Shown here one piece after another: positions 1 through 6,904 of a stretch of 20,046 nt of DNA. Origin of the DNA: Nitrospira sp. Its GTDB lineage: Bacteria; Nitrospirota; Thermodesulfovibrionia; Thermodesulfovibrionales; SM23-35. Position numbers and translations under genes: made by a program. The stretch lies in contig VGWZ01000011.1 of assembly GCA_016873595.1 (NCBI GenBank), positions 1-20,046 of the forward strand, written 5' to 3'. Each line of letters starts with the position of its first letter. The first letter of the stretch is position 1. The notes beneath the pieces were generated by a model that did no database searches, had not been told where the DNA came from, and worked only from the letters and a program-made list of their open reading frames with translations.

Positions 1-22
1 GCAGTATATGGATTATTTTGAA

Positions 23-30
23 TTCTCAAA
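23..30. repeat. Left 8-bp target-site duplication of the IS element
   Basis: TTCTCAAA lies immediately left of the insertion sequence and recurs at 1059-1066 immediately right of it. An 8-bp duplication is typical of the IS1595 family. It shows that the element arrived by transposition and that both ends are intact. Confidence 0.85.
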
Positions 31-55
31 ATGGGGTATGCACTTGACGGCACCT
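31..55. repeat. Left terminal inverted repeat of the IS
   Basis: This 25-bp repeat is the exact reverse complement of 1034-1058 and begins ATGGGGTATGC. The transposase stop codon (54-56) overlaps its inner end by two bases. Confidence 0.92.
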
Positions 56-1007
56 ACCCCAAGCGCTTGTATTTTTGAGTCCGTCTTTCCCTGACGCCTT
101 TAATCAGACCTGCATAGGGGTCAGGCTCCACTGCCACAGACTGTTGAGCTAAACGCAAAAAAAGCTTACCGCGATGGGCAGATGTCCTTCGGTTAAACCG
201 AAAAACAAACTCATTAAGATAACTGCCAAGATGTTCGTGACTGATTGCCCCTTGATGCGTTCCCAGCAGCCAGCGATTAAAAAGAGAGATCACCTTGTGT
301 ACTCGGGGCAAAAGCTCATGGGACTGCTTTCCACTCTTCTTGATCGGAGTGGCCACATGCCGATACCCTTTGGCCTCCAACCCTTGGTAGCCTGTCCAGT
401 CATCCGTATGAATCGTGCTGCCCGGCTCAACCGAGGTATTCACAAAGCCATGTAAACTGGCTGCGGAAGCATCACCAACATGAGACATCCGAATCCGACC
501 GATGCCCGATCCATCCTCTTGTGCTGCAACAACAATGACGGATTTCTTTTCTGTCTGGCGACCCAGGACGCCTTCTTCCAACCCGCCAACGTATGCCTCA
601 TCTATCTCAATGGTTCCTGTTAGCCGATCTCTACCTGGCCTAACCATAGCAGTACGCAGTTTATGCAACATCATCCATGCTGTCCGATAACTGCCCAGGC
701 CCAGCAACCGCTGGAGTCCAAGCCCGCTGAGACCTGTTTTTTGATTAGTCATCCACCACATCGCACGGAACCAAACAGTCTGCGGTTGATGGCTATCTTG
801 GAAGATCGTCCCCGCCGTCACGGTTGTTCCAAACCTGCATCCATTGCAAATTATCCGTCCGCTCTTTGCCGACCAACCGCCATGCGTTCTACATCGCGGA
901 CAAATAAAACCGTCTGGCCACCGCAACCGAAATAAAAACTCGCGGCATGCACTTTCGGTAGTAAAATCAGCTTCAAATTCTCGTAGCGTTCGTGGGTACT
1001 CTTCCAT
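54..1007 (-). CDS. IS1595-family transposase
   Basis: This 317-residue transposase moves the surrounding insertion sequence. The N-terminal part carries a zinc ribbon, with CPRC at about residues 36-39 and CNGC at about 54-57. The ISXO2-like DDE catalytic domain follows: first Asp in IDEAYVGG (about 134-141), second Asp in HTDDWTGY (about 200-207), and a late HEHLGSYLNEFVFRFNRR segment (about 259-276) that supplies the last acidic or Asn residue in this family. Length is normal and there is no frameshift, so it is probably active. The ATG start lies only about three bases from the predicted transcription start, with no clear Shine-Dalgarno sequence. The gene looks richer in GC than the host genes beside it, as expected of a transferred element. 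Confidence 0.9.
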   Translation of the reverse strand: MEEYPRTLREFEADFTTESACREFLFRLRWPDGFICPRCRTHGGWSAKSGRIICNGCRFGTTVTAGTIFQDSHQPQTVWFRAMWWMTNQKTGLSGLGLQRLLGLGSYRTAWMMLHKLRTAMVRPGRDRLTGTIEIDEAYVGGLEEGVLGRQTEKKSVIVVAAQEDGSGIGRIRMSHVGDASAASLHGFVNTSVEPGSTIHTDDWTGYQGLEAKGYRHVATPIKKSGKQSHELLPRVHKVISLFNRWLLGTHQGAISHEHLGSYLNEFVFRFNRRTSAHRGKLFLRLAQQSVAVEPDPYAGLIKGVRERRTQKYKRLG

Positions 1008-1016
1008 ATACCCGAT

Positions 1017-1045
1017 ATACTACATGTGCTACCAGGTGCCGTCAA
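1017..1045 (-). promoter_or_regulatory. Candidate transposase promoter with -35 inside the right IR
   Basis: On the minus strand a TTGACG -35 (1040-1045) lies inside the right terminal repeat, 17 bp from a TAGTAT -10 (1017-1022). Transcription would begin near 1010, almost at the ATG (1007), giving a nearly leaderless message. The -35 is a five-of-six match and the -10 a four-of-six match. This is inferred from sequence only. Confidence 0.5.
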
Positions 1046-1058
1046 GTGCATACCCCAT
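1034..1058. repeat. Right terminal inverted repeat of the IS
   Basis: This 25-bp repeat is the exact reverse complement of 31-55, ending GCATACCCCAT at the outer edge. The target duplication TTCTCAAA follows directly. Confidence 0.92.
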
Positions 1059-1066
1059 TTCTCAAA
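1059..1066. repeat. Right 8-bp target-site duplication of the IS element
   Basis: TTCTCAAA is identical to 23-30 on the other side of the insertion sequence. Confidence 0.85.
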
Positions 1067-1111
1067 ATCGTATTTCAGGGAGCTTATGGAATATATAGAG
1101 AATAAATAAAA

Positions 1112-1127
1112 TATCAAAAATTTGATA
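1112..1127 (-). terminator. Possible weak terminator after the acs-nuo operon
   Basis: TATCAAA and TTTGATA form a 7-bp stem with a two-base centre. On the minus strand a T-rich tail (TTTTATTTATT) follows. It lies about 70 bases past the stop of the last operon gene. The stem is almost all A-T, so it would be weak. On the plus strand ATTTTT also follows, so it could act in both directions. Confidence 0.3.
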
Positions 1128-1194
1128 ATTTTTAAGACAGATAAATAAGTTTATAAAGAATTCTTAAATTAACCAGATAGAATTACCAGAGTTT

Positions 1195-3249
1195 TTACAC
1201 AGCCATCGCCCTCTCAATCTCTTTCAACCATAAAAGTCTTGAACCGTTTATAACAGAGGCATTGATAGAATCGATTAACTCACTGGGTGATATATCAAAC
1301 CCTTCCTTTTTAACAAAAGGGCTGAATGACAGTTTAGTCTTTACCCTTGTTGCCTTCTTAACTTCTGCCTCTGCCGGTCTTTTTAGAGGTGATCCTATAA
1401 TCTTCGAAAGATGAATAAAAATATCTCTGTGGCTTTTTGATGCTCCCTGAGGCTCTATTATCTGAGGAAGATACTTCAGTCTTCCCATATAATCTATTAT
1501 CGTGCCAGCAGATTCGAGGAAAGTTGCTGAAGGCAATATAACATCTGCCTGTTGAGCAAGCTCTGTAAGATGTGAATTCTGCACTATGAGGAAATCAATC
1601 CCATCTGGTCTCTTATTCAATGGCACTTCTCCAACAGCATAGAGAACTTTTACACCACTCTGTGCGCTCTGCTCTTTGCTCTCTGCTGTTCCAACCATCT
1701 CTTTATAGGTTTTCCCTTCTGTTGTCAAACCCATCAGGGCAACACCCCGTGCATTACTTTCGAGGGCGACAGAGATAATCTTTCCCTTAAGCAATGATAT
1801 ATTGGCTGATGCCCAAAAAAGCGAAGGAGAAGAAAAGATGAGCGGTTCTTTTGCTTCAGCAAAGAGGCTTGCTGCCTTTTCGATATCTTCTGATACCTCT
1901 GCATCTTTCACAGATGACTCTATCTCCTTATCTGCTTTAAATCCTTTATCTATTAAAACCCTTACAATGGCTTTTAGATTGGAGACTTCATCCCCCTTGA
2001 GGCTTATCGTAGATGCCTCCGCTATTTTTGCCTCAGAGGAATTTATTACAACAAGCTTTAAGCCCCTGTTAACTTTTTTTCTTATCGCAGCATCAAGGGC
2101 AGGCAAGATCCTTTCCCTCTGGGAAGGGCTTAGACCAACGAGAAAAACAAGATCAGCATCATCAATGTCTGCTGTATGAGATTTCCTTAAAGAATCACTG
2201 TCTGCATAAAGACTCATCGTTGTATTAACGTTCTCTGTCTTAACAACATCTTTAACAAACTTCTTGAGGACCAGTGCGTCTTCGTTTACTATGCCTGCTA
2301 CGCTTATGAATCCAACATCCTTGCCGGATCTTTTAAGTTTATCGGCAACTGTTCTGAGGGCATCCTCCCATGTGGTCTCTTTTAGTTCTCCATTTATCCT
2401 TTTCATAGGATGTGTAAGGCGTGTCTCTGCCTCAATACAGTCAAAACCGAATCTTCCATAAGCGCATATATACCTCTCTGCAGAGCCTTCAGCTGCTCCT
2501 GCATTAATCTTCTGTATACTGCCTTCTTTAGTGCTTACTGTGATTTCACAGCCATTCCCGCATAAAAGACATACAGAATTGACTTTTTCATATTCCCACT
2601 CTCTCCCCTTACGCCATCTATCAGCCTCAAGGAGGGCATTCACAGGACATACATCAACACAGCTTCCACAGAATGTGCACCCTGATTCCTGAAGCGGCCT
2701 GTCATTAGCAGTAATAACCTTTGCTTCAACTCCCCTCCCCATAAAATCAAGCACGCTGGTACCCTGTGCTTTACATATGTGCACACATTTACCACAGATT
2801 ATACAGTATTCAGGGTCTCTCTTTATAAAGGGATTTGCCTCATCAGCGGGGTAACCAAATCTCTTTCTTGTAAAACTTGACTCCTTAATCCCAAAGTCAT
2901 AAGCATACTGCTGGAGACGACAAACACCTGCCTTTGTGCACGTCATACAATCAAGAGGGTGCATTGAGAGGATAAGGTCTATGACGAATTTCCTTATCTC
3001 CAGGACTTTTTCTGTCTTCGTATTTATGACCATCCCCTCCTTGACCTTTGTATTGCATGCTATCATCGGCGCTTTCAACCCCTCTATCTCTATAAGGCAA
3101 AGCCTGCACGCCCCAATGCCCTTCATGCCTTTGAGGTAACAGAGATTCGGTATATGAACGCCAGCAAGCTCCGCTGCATCTATGAGATTCATGCCTTCGG
3201 GAGCTTGAACCTCTTTGTCATCTATTGTAAGCCCCACAATATCTGCCAT
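1195..3249 (-). CDS. NuoG/FdhA-like iron-sulfur protein with a degenerate molybdopterin domain
   Basis: This 684-residue protein is probably the electron-wiring subunit of a soluble NuoEFG/HydABC-like complex. Visible in order are: a [2Fe-2S] ferredoxin domain (Cys37, 48, 51, 65); a His97/Cys101/Cys104/Cys110 cluster site; two [4Fe-4S] ferredoxin motifs (Cys149-159, Cys191-201); a molybdopterin-oxidoreductase Fe4S4 site (Cys227, 230, 234, 262); and a partial molybdopterin-oxidoreductase domain to about residue 620. The usual C-terminal dinucleotide-binding domain is not evident. Aligned by eye with formate dehydrogenases, the CxKGR lysine is Tyr264. The catalytic Sec/Cys-His pair falls on Tyr348-Ala349. 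It should therefore carry electrons without oxidising formate, as NuoG does. The start has GGAGG five bases upstream. It is the last gene of the operon, 106 bp after the ferredoxin gene. Confidence 0.85.
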   Translation of the reverse strand: MADIVGLTIDDKEVQAPEGMNLIDAAELAGVHIPNLCYLKGMKGIGACRLCLIEIEGLKAPMIACNTKVKEGMVINTKTEKVLEIRKFVIDLILSMHPLDCMTCTKAGVCRLQQYAYDFGIKESSFTRKRFGYPADEANPFIKRDPEYCIICGKCVHICKAQGTSVLDFMGRGVEAKVITANDRPLQESGCTFCGSCVDVCPVNALLEADRWRKGREWEYEKVNSVCLLCGNGCEITVSTKEGSIQKINAGAAEGSAERYICAYGRFGFDCIEAETRLTHPMKRINGELKETTWEDALRTVADKLKRSGKDVGFISVAGIVNEDALVLKKFVKDVVKTENVNTTMSLYADSDSLRKSHTADIDDADLVFLVGLSPSQRERILPALDAAIRKKVNRGLKLVVINSSEAKIAEASTISLKGDEVSNLKAIVRVLIDKGFKADKEIESSVKDAEVSEDIEKAASLFAEAKEPLIFSSPSLFWASANISLLKGKIISVALESNARGVALMGLTTEGKTYKEMVGTAESKEQSAQSGVKVLYAVGEVPLNKRPDGIDFLIVQNSHLTELAQQADVILPSATFLESAGTIIDYMGRLKYLPQIIEPQGASKSHRDIFIHLSKIIGSPLKRPAEAEVKKATRVKTKLSFSPFVKKEGFDISPSELIDSINASVINGSRLLWLKEIERAMAV

Positions 3250-3278
3250 TTAATCCTCCCTGTTTACTTAAATGTCAA

Positions 3279-3297
3279 CCCCGTATCAAGTACGGGG
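3279..3297. repeat. GC-rich palindrome in the gap before the NuoG-like gene
   Basis: CCCCGTA and TACGGGG form a perfect 7-bp stem around the loop TCAAG. No U-run follows on either strand, so it is not a convincing terminator. It resembles dispersed REP-type palindromes and could instead slow 3' exonucleases on the mRNA. Repeat status needs genome-wide counting. Confidence 0.55.
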
Positions 3298-3355
3298 CAA
3301 ATGTCAAATATCAAAAATTTATCATTTGGATTTTGTCATTTGTCATTTACCGTTA

Positions 3356-3937
3356 CTAACCGCTAACTGCTACCTGCTCTTTTATATCAACTATCTCAAT
3401 TGCCCCGGTTGGGCACACCTTAGCGCATTCACCGCATTTGGTACATCTCTTCTGCAGTATCTCAAAGGATAGATAACCGCTAAGATAGGTCTTTTTCTTT
3501 TCTCCAGTAATTGCATTAAATTTACAGACAACTTGACATTCCCCGCACATTATACAATTATCAGGATCAATTCTGTATTCTATATATGCAAGACATTCCC
3601 TATCAGGACATCTCCCCTCTATATGTTCATTAAAATATTCTGTTCCCATCCATTCGAGGATAAACCTTGCGGTTTTTTTGCCCTTCTTACACCGAGATGC
3701 TACAATCATTTCATTTGCAACCCGTCTCAGAACAAAAATATCAGCCTCTTTACCCTTACCGGATACAATATCTTTAAGTCTTATCTTTGCCTCATATGTT
3801 CCTAATGCACAAGGAAAACACTTCCCGCACATGTGATCTGAAAGGAACTTCTCTATATAATAAAGTGTCCTTTGAACAGGGCAGCGCTTCTCTTCTGCCT
3901 CTTTTTTTATATCTTCTACCTTTAACTCCTCTTGCAT
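3356..3937 (-). CDS. Stand-alone NuoF C-terminal-like iron-sulfur/ferredoxin protein
   Basis: This 193-residue protein matches only the last third of a NuoF/HydB subunit. A NuoF-type [4Fe-4S] region comes first (MCGKCFPCALGTY, Cys37, 40, 43, probable fourth ligand Cys83). Two further Cys (110, 115) follow, then two [4Fe-4S] ferredoxin motifs (Cys128-138 and Cys165-175). It lacks the N-terminal [2Fe-2S], FMN and NADH-binding domains. The spacing of the whole block closely mirrors residues 476-609 of the neighbouring NuoF-like protein, pointing to partial duplication. It would act as an electron-transfer subunit. It starts 15 bp after the NuoF-like stop. The Shine-Dalgarno sequence (AGGGG, about 12 bases away) is weak, so translational coupling is likely. 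The stop codon lies in a run of degenerate heptamers. Confidence 0.85.
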   Translation of the reverse strand: MQEELKVEDIKKEAEEKRCPVQRTLYYIEKFLSDHMCGKCFPCALGTYEAKIRLKDIVSGKGKEADIFVLRRVANEMIVASRCKKGKKTARFILEWMGTEYFNEHIEGRCPDRECLAYIEYRIDPDNCIMCGECQVVCKFNAITGEKKKTYLSGYLSFEILQKRCTKCGECAKVCPTGAIEIVDIKEQVAVSG

Positions 3938-3952
3938 TGTCGTTAATTACCC

Positions 3953-6292
3953 CTAATAAGTAACCTCTGCCATATAGCAAATTTCTGGAAGTAAATATGA
4001 AACTAAATCTCTAAAAGTAACCATCCCGACTATTTTATCTCCCTCAACAACTGGTAAATGTCTGATCTTCTTTTTTGAAGCAATCATTATCGCTGTACTT
4101 ATTTTCATCGAAGGGTCAAATGTTGTAATATCGTGTCTCATAATGTTTTTAACCGTTTCATGCTCGAGAGAAATTTTGTTCACAACGCACTGCACAATAT
4201 CCCTCTCTGTAAATACACCTTCTAACTTACCATTCTCATCAACGATGAAGATACCACTCACATTATTCTCACTCATAACTTTTATTGCATCTGCAATCCA
4301 GCGATCTTTCGTAGTGGTTACTATCTTATACGGTTTTGATTCTAAAACACCTTTTAATGTCATTCCGGCTCTCCTTTCAATAATTTCTATTCTTTCTGGA
4401 GGCATTTTAAATTCCTCTTCAAGAATTACATATGCCTGCTTCCTTATCTTAACTGCATCAACAGGGCAAGCGTAGTAACAAGCCTTACACTTCGTGCAGT
4501 AATCACGTGCAATAAAGTATCTATCTCTCCTTTCAACGACAGCATCATAGGCGCAGGCACTTTTACACAGGCCACACCTGATGCATTCGCTTTGACTTAT
4601 TACAAAGACCCCCATGCCACTACATACTTTTGCTCTACAGTATTTTTCTTTAATATGTTCCTCGTATTCATCACGAAAATATCGTATAGTTGTGAGTACA
4701 GGATTTGGTGCACCCTGGCCAAGGCCACAGAGAGAGCCTGCCGATATAATCTCAGCAAGTCTTTCAAGTTTTTCTATATCGCCTTCCTCACCATTGCCTG
4801 AAGTTATCTTTTCAAGTATCTGGAGCATCTGGTATGTGCCTATTCTACAAGGCGGACACTTCCCGCATGATTCAGACTGTGTAAAGGAAAGAAAAAATTT
4901 GGCAACATCAACCATACAGTTGTCTTCATCCATAACAACTATACCACCAGAGCCCATCATTGAGCCGACCTTCCAGAGGGAGTCAAAATCTATAGGCAGA
5001 TCAAGATACTGCTCTGGAATACAACCGCCTGAAGGCCCACCTGTCTGCACTGTCTTGAATTTCTTGTTATTTATGATACCTCCGCCAATATCGAAAATTA
5101 TCTCTCTGAGGGTTATGCCCATAGGAACCTCTACAAGTCCTGTATTTTTAACCTTTCCTGTCAGGGCAAATACCTTTGTGCCTGGCGAGCCTTCAGTCCC
5201 TATACTCAGGAACCAGTCGGCACCCTTTTCTATGATTGCAGGAACACAGGTATAGGTCTCCACATTATTAAGATTGGATGGATAACCCCAGGGGCCTCCA
5301 CCAGGTTCTGAGACCCTTGGAGGTCTTGCATGAGGAAATCCCCTATTGCCCTCTATTGATGCAACAAGAGCAGTAGCCTCGCCACAGACGAAGGCACCAG
5401 CACCTTCTCTTATATAGACTGTAAAATCAAATCCAGTACCAAGGATATTTTCACCTAAGAGCCCGAGTTCCTCTGCCTGTTTAATAGCAATTTTTAAGTT
5501 CTTAACAGCAAGCGGATATTCATGACGAACGTAGATAAACCCATAATGTGCACCGATAGCATAGGCACATATGAGCATTCCCTCGAGCAGGCTCTGAGGA
5601 TCGCCCTCCATTATAGACCTGTCCATAAAAGCACCAGGGTCACCCTCATCACCATTAGCTATAACAATTTTAACATCACCTGGAGCCCTTTTCGTATGCA
5701 TCCACTTAGCACCAGCTGGAAACCCTGCACCACCTCGACCTCTGAGGTTAGCTCTTTTTACTTCCTCAATCACCTGTTTTGGGCTCATGGAGGAAAACAT
5801 TATTTCAGCAGCGCTATAGCCGCCAACAGCAATAGAATGATAGATATTACAGGGGTCTATTCTTCCGTTATTCCTGAGTGCAATTCTCATCTGTTTCTTA
5901 TAAAATGGTACCTCTTCCATTACCTCAATAGGCTTCTCAAGAAACGTGGTTCTGTAAAGAAGGCTCCTCACAGGAAAACCTGCTGAATAAGTAGTAGAAA
6001 TAATTTCCTTTACAGTGTCTTGTTTGACCCTCTGAAAAAAATAGCCATATGGCTCTGCCTTCATCACAGGGCCTTTCTGACACAGACCCTGACACCCTGT
6101 CTTAACAATTTCCAGTTCCAGGCCTTTTTTTGAAATTTCTTCCTCAAATACTCTGACAACATTGCCTGAACCGGTAGCCGTACATGCCGTCCCACAGCAA
6201 ATCCTAACTCTATCTTTATCCGGTCTGAATATTTCCTTGCTAAGAAATGTTCTCAGGTTCTTAAAATCCTCTATGCTATTAAGCCTTTCCAT
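3953..6292 (-). CDS. nuoF: NuoF/HydB-like NADH-binding flavoprotein with C-terminal CBS domains
   Basis: This 779-residue subunit is predicted to bind FMN and NAD(H) and exchange electrons with several Fe-S clusters. Domains in order: thioredoxin-like [2Fe-2S] (Cys32/33, 37, 67, 71); the NuoF core, with GRGGAGFPAGAKW (185-197), NGDEGDPGAFMDR (213-225) and GAGAFVCGEATAL (297-309); the [4Fe-4S] site SESCGKCPPCRIGT (Cys476, 479, 482, then Cys522); and two [4Fe-4S] ferredoxin motifs (Cys570-580, Cys599-609). A CBS pair closes the protein (about 652-706 and 714-772, each ending in a G-hydrophobic-hydrophobic-T-x-RD segment). The layout up to residue 610 is that of HydB/NfnB-like NAD-linked subunits. 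The CBS pair is the unusual part; such pairs often bind AMP or ATP. It starts 8 bp after the NuoE-like gene. Its catalytic direction and partner cannot be read from sequence. Confidence 0.9.
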   Translation of the reverse strand: MERLNSIEDFKNLRTFLSKEIFRPDKDRVRICCGTACTATGSGNVVRVFEEEISKKGLELEIVKTGCQGLCQKGPVMKAEPYGYFFQRVKQDTVKEIISTTYSAGFPVRSLLYRTTFLEKPIEVMEEVPFYKKQMRIALRNNGRIDPCNIYHSIAVGGYSAAEIMFSSMSPKQVIEEVKRANLRGRGGAGFPAGAKWMHTKRAPGDVKIVIANGDEGDPGAFMDRSIMEGDPQSLLEGMLICAYAIGAHYGFIYVRHEYPLAVKNLKIAIKQAEELGLLGENILGTGFDFTVYIREGAGAFVCGEATALVASIEGNRGFPHARPPRVSEPGGGPWGYPSNLNNVETYTCVPAIIEKGADWFLSIGTEGSPGTKVFALTGKVKNTGLVEVPMGITLREIIFDIGGGIINNKKFKTVQTGGPSGGCIPEQYLDLPIDFDSLWKVGSMMGSGGIVVMDEDNCMVDVAKFFLSFTQSESCGKCPPCRIGTYQMLQILEKITSGNGEEGDIEKLERLAEIISAGSLCGLGQGAPNPVLTTIRYFRDEYEEHIKEKYCRAKVCSGMGVFVISQSECIRCGLCKSACAYDAVVERRDRYFIARDYCTKCKACYYACPVDAVKIRKQAYVILEEEFKMPPERIEIIERRAGMTLKGVLESKPYKIVTTTKDRWIADAIKVMSENNVSGIFIVDENGKLEGVFTERDIVQCVVNKISLEHETVKNIMRHDITTFDPSMKISTAIMIASKKKIRHLPVVEGDKIVGMVTFRDLVSYLLPEICYMAEVTY

Positions 6293-6300
6293 CTTTATTC

Positions 6301-6780
6301 CTATCCTATGGTTTTAATCAATCTGTCCAGTTTTTTTAGACCAATCTCACCTACAACATCTTCATTTACAGTGGCAACAGGTGCAAGGCCGCAGCACCCA
6401 ATACAACCAACAGTTTCTAACGTCATAGCAAGGTCTTCGGTAGTTTCTCCTACCTTAATGTTGAATCTTTCCTCGAGCGTGCTCAGGACTTTTTTAGCAC
6501 CCCGCACATAACATGCTGTACCCAAGCATACCCTGACAACCTTTCTCCCCCTCGGCGTAAAATGAAATTGCTTGTAAAAACTTGCTACACTGTAAATCTC
6601 AGCAAGCGGAAGGTCTAACTTCTTCGAAAGTTTCCTTAATACATCTTCGGGTAAATAACCATGATCCTCCTGTATCGCCAGCAGGGCGTGTATCAGGATT
6701 CCCTTTTTCCTGTCATACTCACGAAGTATTCGGCCTACTTCACCCATCTGTTCTGCAACATCGATCTCCTCTACCTTCAT
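6301..6780 (-). CDS. nuoE: NuoE-like [2Fe-2S] subunit
   Basis: This 159-residue thioredoxin-fold ferredoxin matches the NuoE/HydC family in length and ligands. One cysteine pair is in VCLGTACY (about residues 84-91) and the other in TVGCIGCCGLAPV (about 123-135), which together hold one [2Fe-2S] cluster. A helical N-terminal domain (about 1-75) is of the usual kind. It would pass electrons to or from the FMN of the NuoF-like protein, whose gene begins 8 bp downstream, so the two are surely translated together. The start has GGAGG four bases upstream. It opens the redox half of the operon, 124 bp after cooS, with a palindromic repeat between them. Confidence 0.92.
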   Translation of the reverse strand: MKVEEIDVAEQMGEVGRILREYDRKKGILIHALLAIQEDHGYLPEDVLRKLSKKLDLPLAEIYSVASFYKQFHFTPRGRKVVRVCLGTACYVRGAKKVLSTLEERFNIKVGETTEDLAMTLETVGCIGCCGLAPVATVNEDVVGEIGLKKLDRLIKTIG

Positions 6781-6818
6781 CTAACCTCCAAAAACTTAAT
6801 GATTCAAGATTCAAGACA

Positions 6819-6863
6819 AATCCCCCTCAGTCCCCCTTTACTAAAGGGGGATTTAGGGGGATT
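6819..6863. repeat. REP-like palindrome between cooS and the nuoE-like gene
   Basis: Nested inverted repeats are present: CCCCCTTTA (6832-6840) pairs with TAAAGGGGG (6842-6850), and outer AATCCCCCT (6819-6827) pairs with AGGGGGATT (6855-6863). Sequences of this AATCCCCCT...AGGGGGATT type are common dispersed repeats in many bacteria. In the operon message it would fold into a strong hairpin between the CODH and redox cistrons. No U-tract follows. Confidence 0.7.
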
Positions 6864-6872
6864 ACAATATCC

Positions 6873-6900
6873 TGCATCGTGCATCATGTATCGTGTATCT
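6873..6900. repeat. Degenerate 7-bp tandem repeat (four units)
   Basis: Four consecutive heptamers are TGCATCG, TGCATCA, TGTATCG and TGTATCT. They lie just past the cooS stop codon, beside the REP-like palindrome. Similar heptamers occur at 12726-12760. Confidence 0.6.
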
Positions 6901-6904
6901 CATT

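Larger units (their letters stand above)
31..1058 (-). mobile_element. Complete IS1595-family insertion sequence (1028 bp)
   Basis: The element is bounded by perfect 25-bp terminal inverted repeats at 31-55 and 1034-1058. The outer ends are ATGGGG and CCCCAT, and an 8-bp direct repeat (TTCTCAAA) flanks both sides. It carries one transposase gene filling nearly the whole length on the minus strand. The size, single gene, zinc-ribbon plus DDE transposase and 8-bp duplication fit the IS1595 (ISXO2-like) family. It sits about 136 bp past the stop codon of the last gene of the acs-nuo operon, so it does not interrupt that operon. No outward-facing promoter is apparent at the end facing the operon. 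The perfect ends and intact gene suggest recent insertion. Confidence 0.9.

Noticed and set aside
1195..3249. A true formate dehydrogenase alpha subunit
   Set aside because: The catalytic Sec/Cys-His and the bridging Lys are replaced by Tyr348-Ala349 and Tyr264, and the C-terminal cofactor domain is not evident.
3279..3297. A rho-independent terminator before the NuoG-like gene
   Set aside because: The stem is good but no U-run follows on the minus strand, and the next gene has a strong ribosome-binding site just downstream.
5522..5986. A 154-codon plus-strand frame opposite the NuoF-like gene
   Set aside because: It lies wholly antisense to a strongly conserved gene, has no recognisable domain or good ribosome-binding site, and several similar frames occur opposite the other acs genes. 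It is a shadow.
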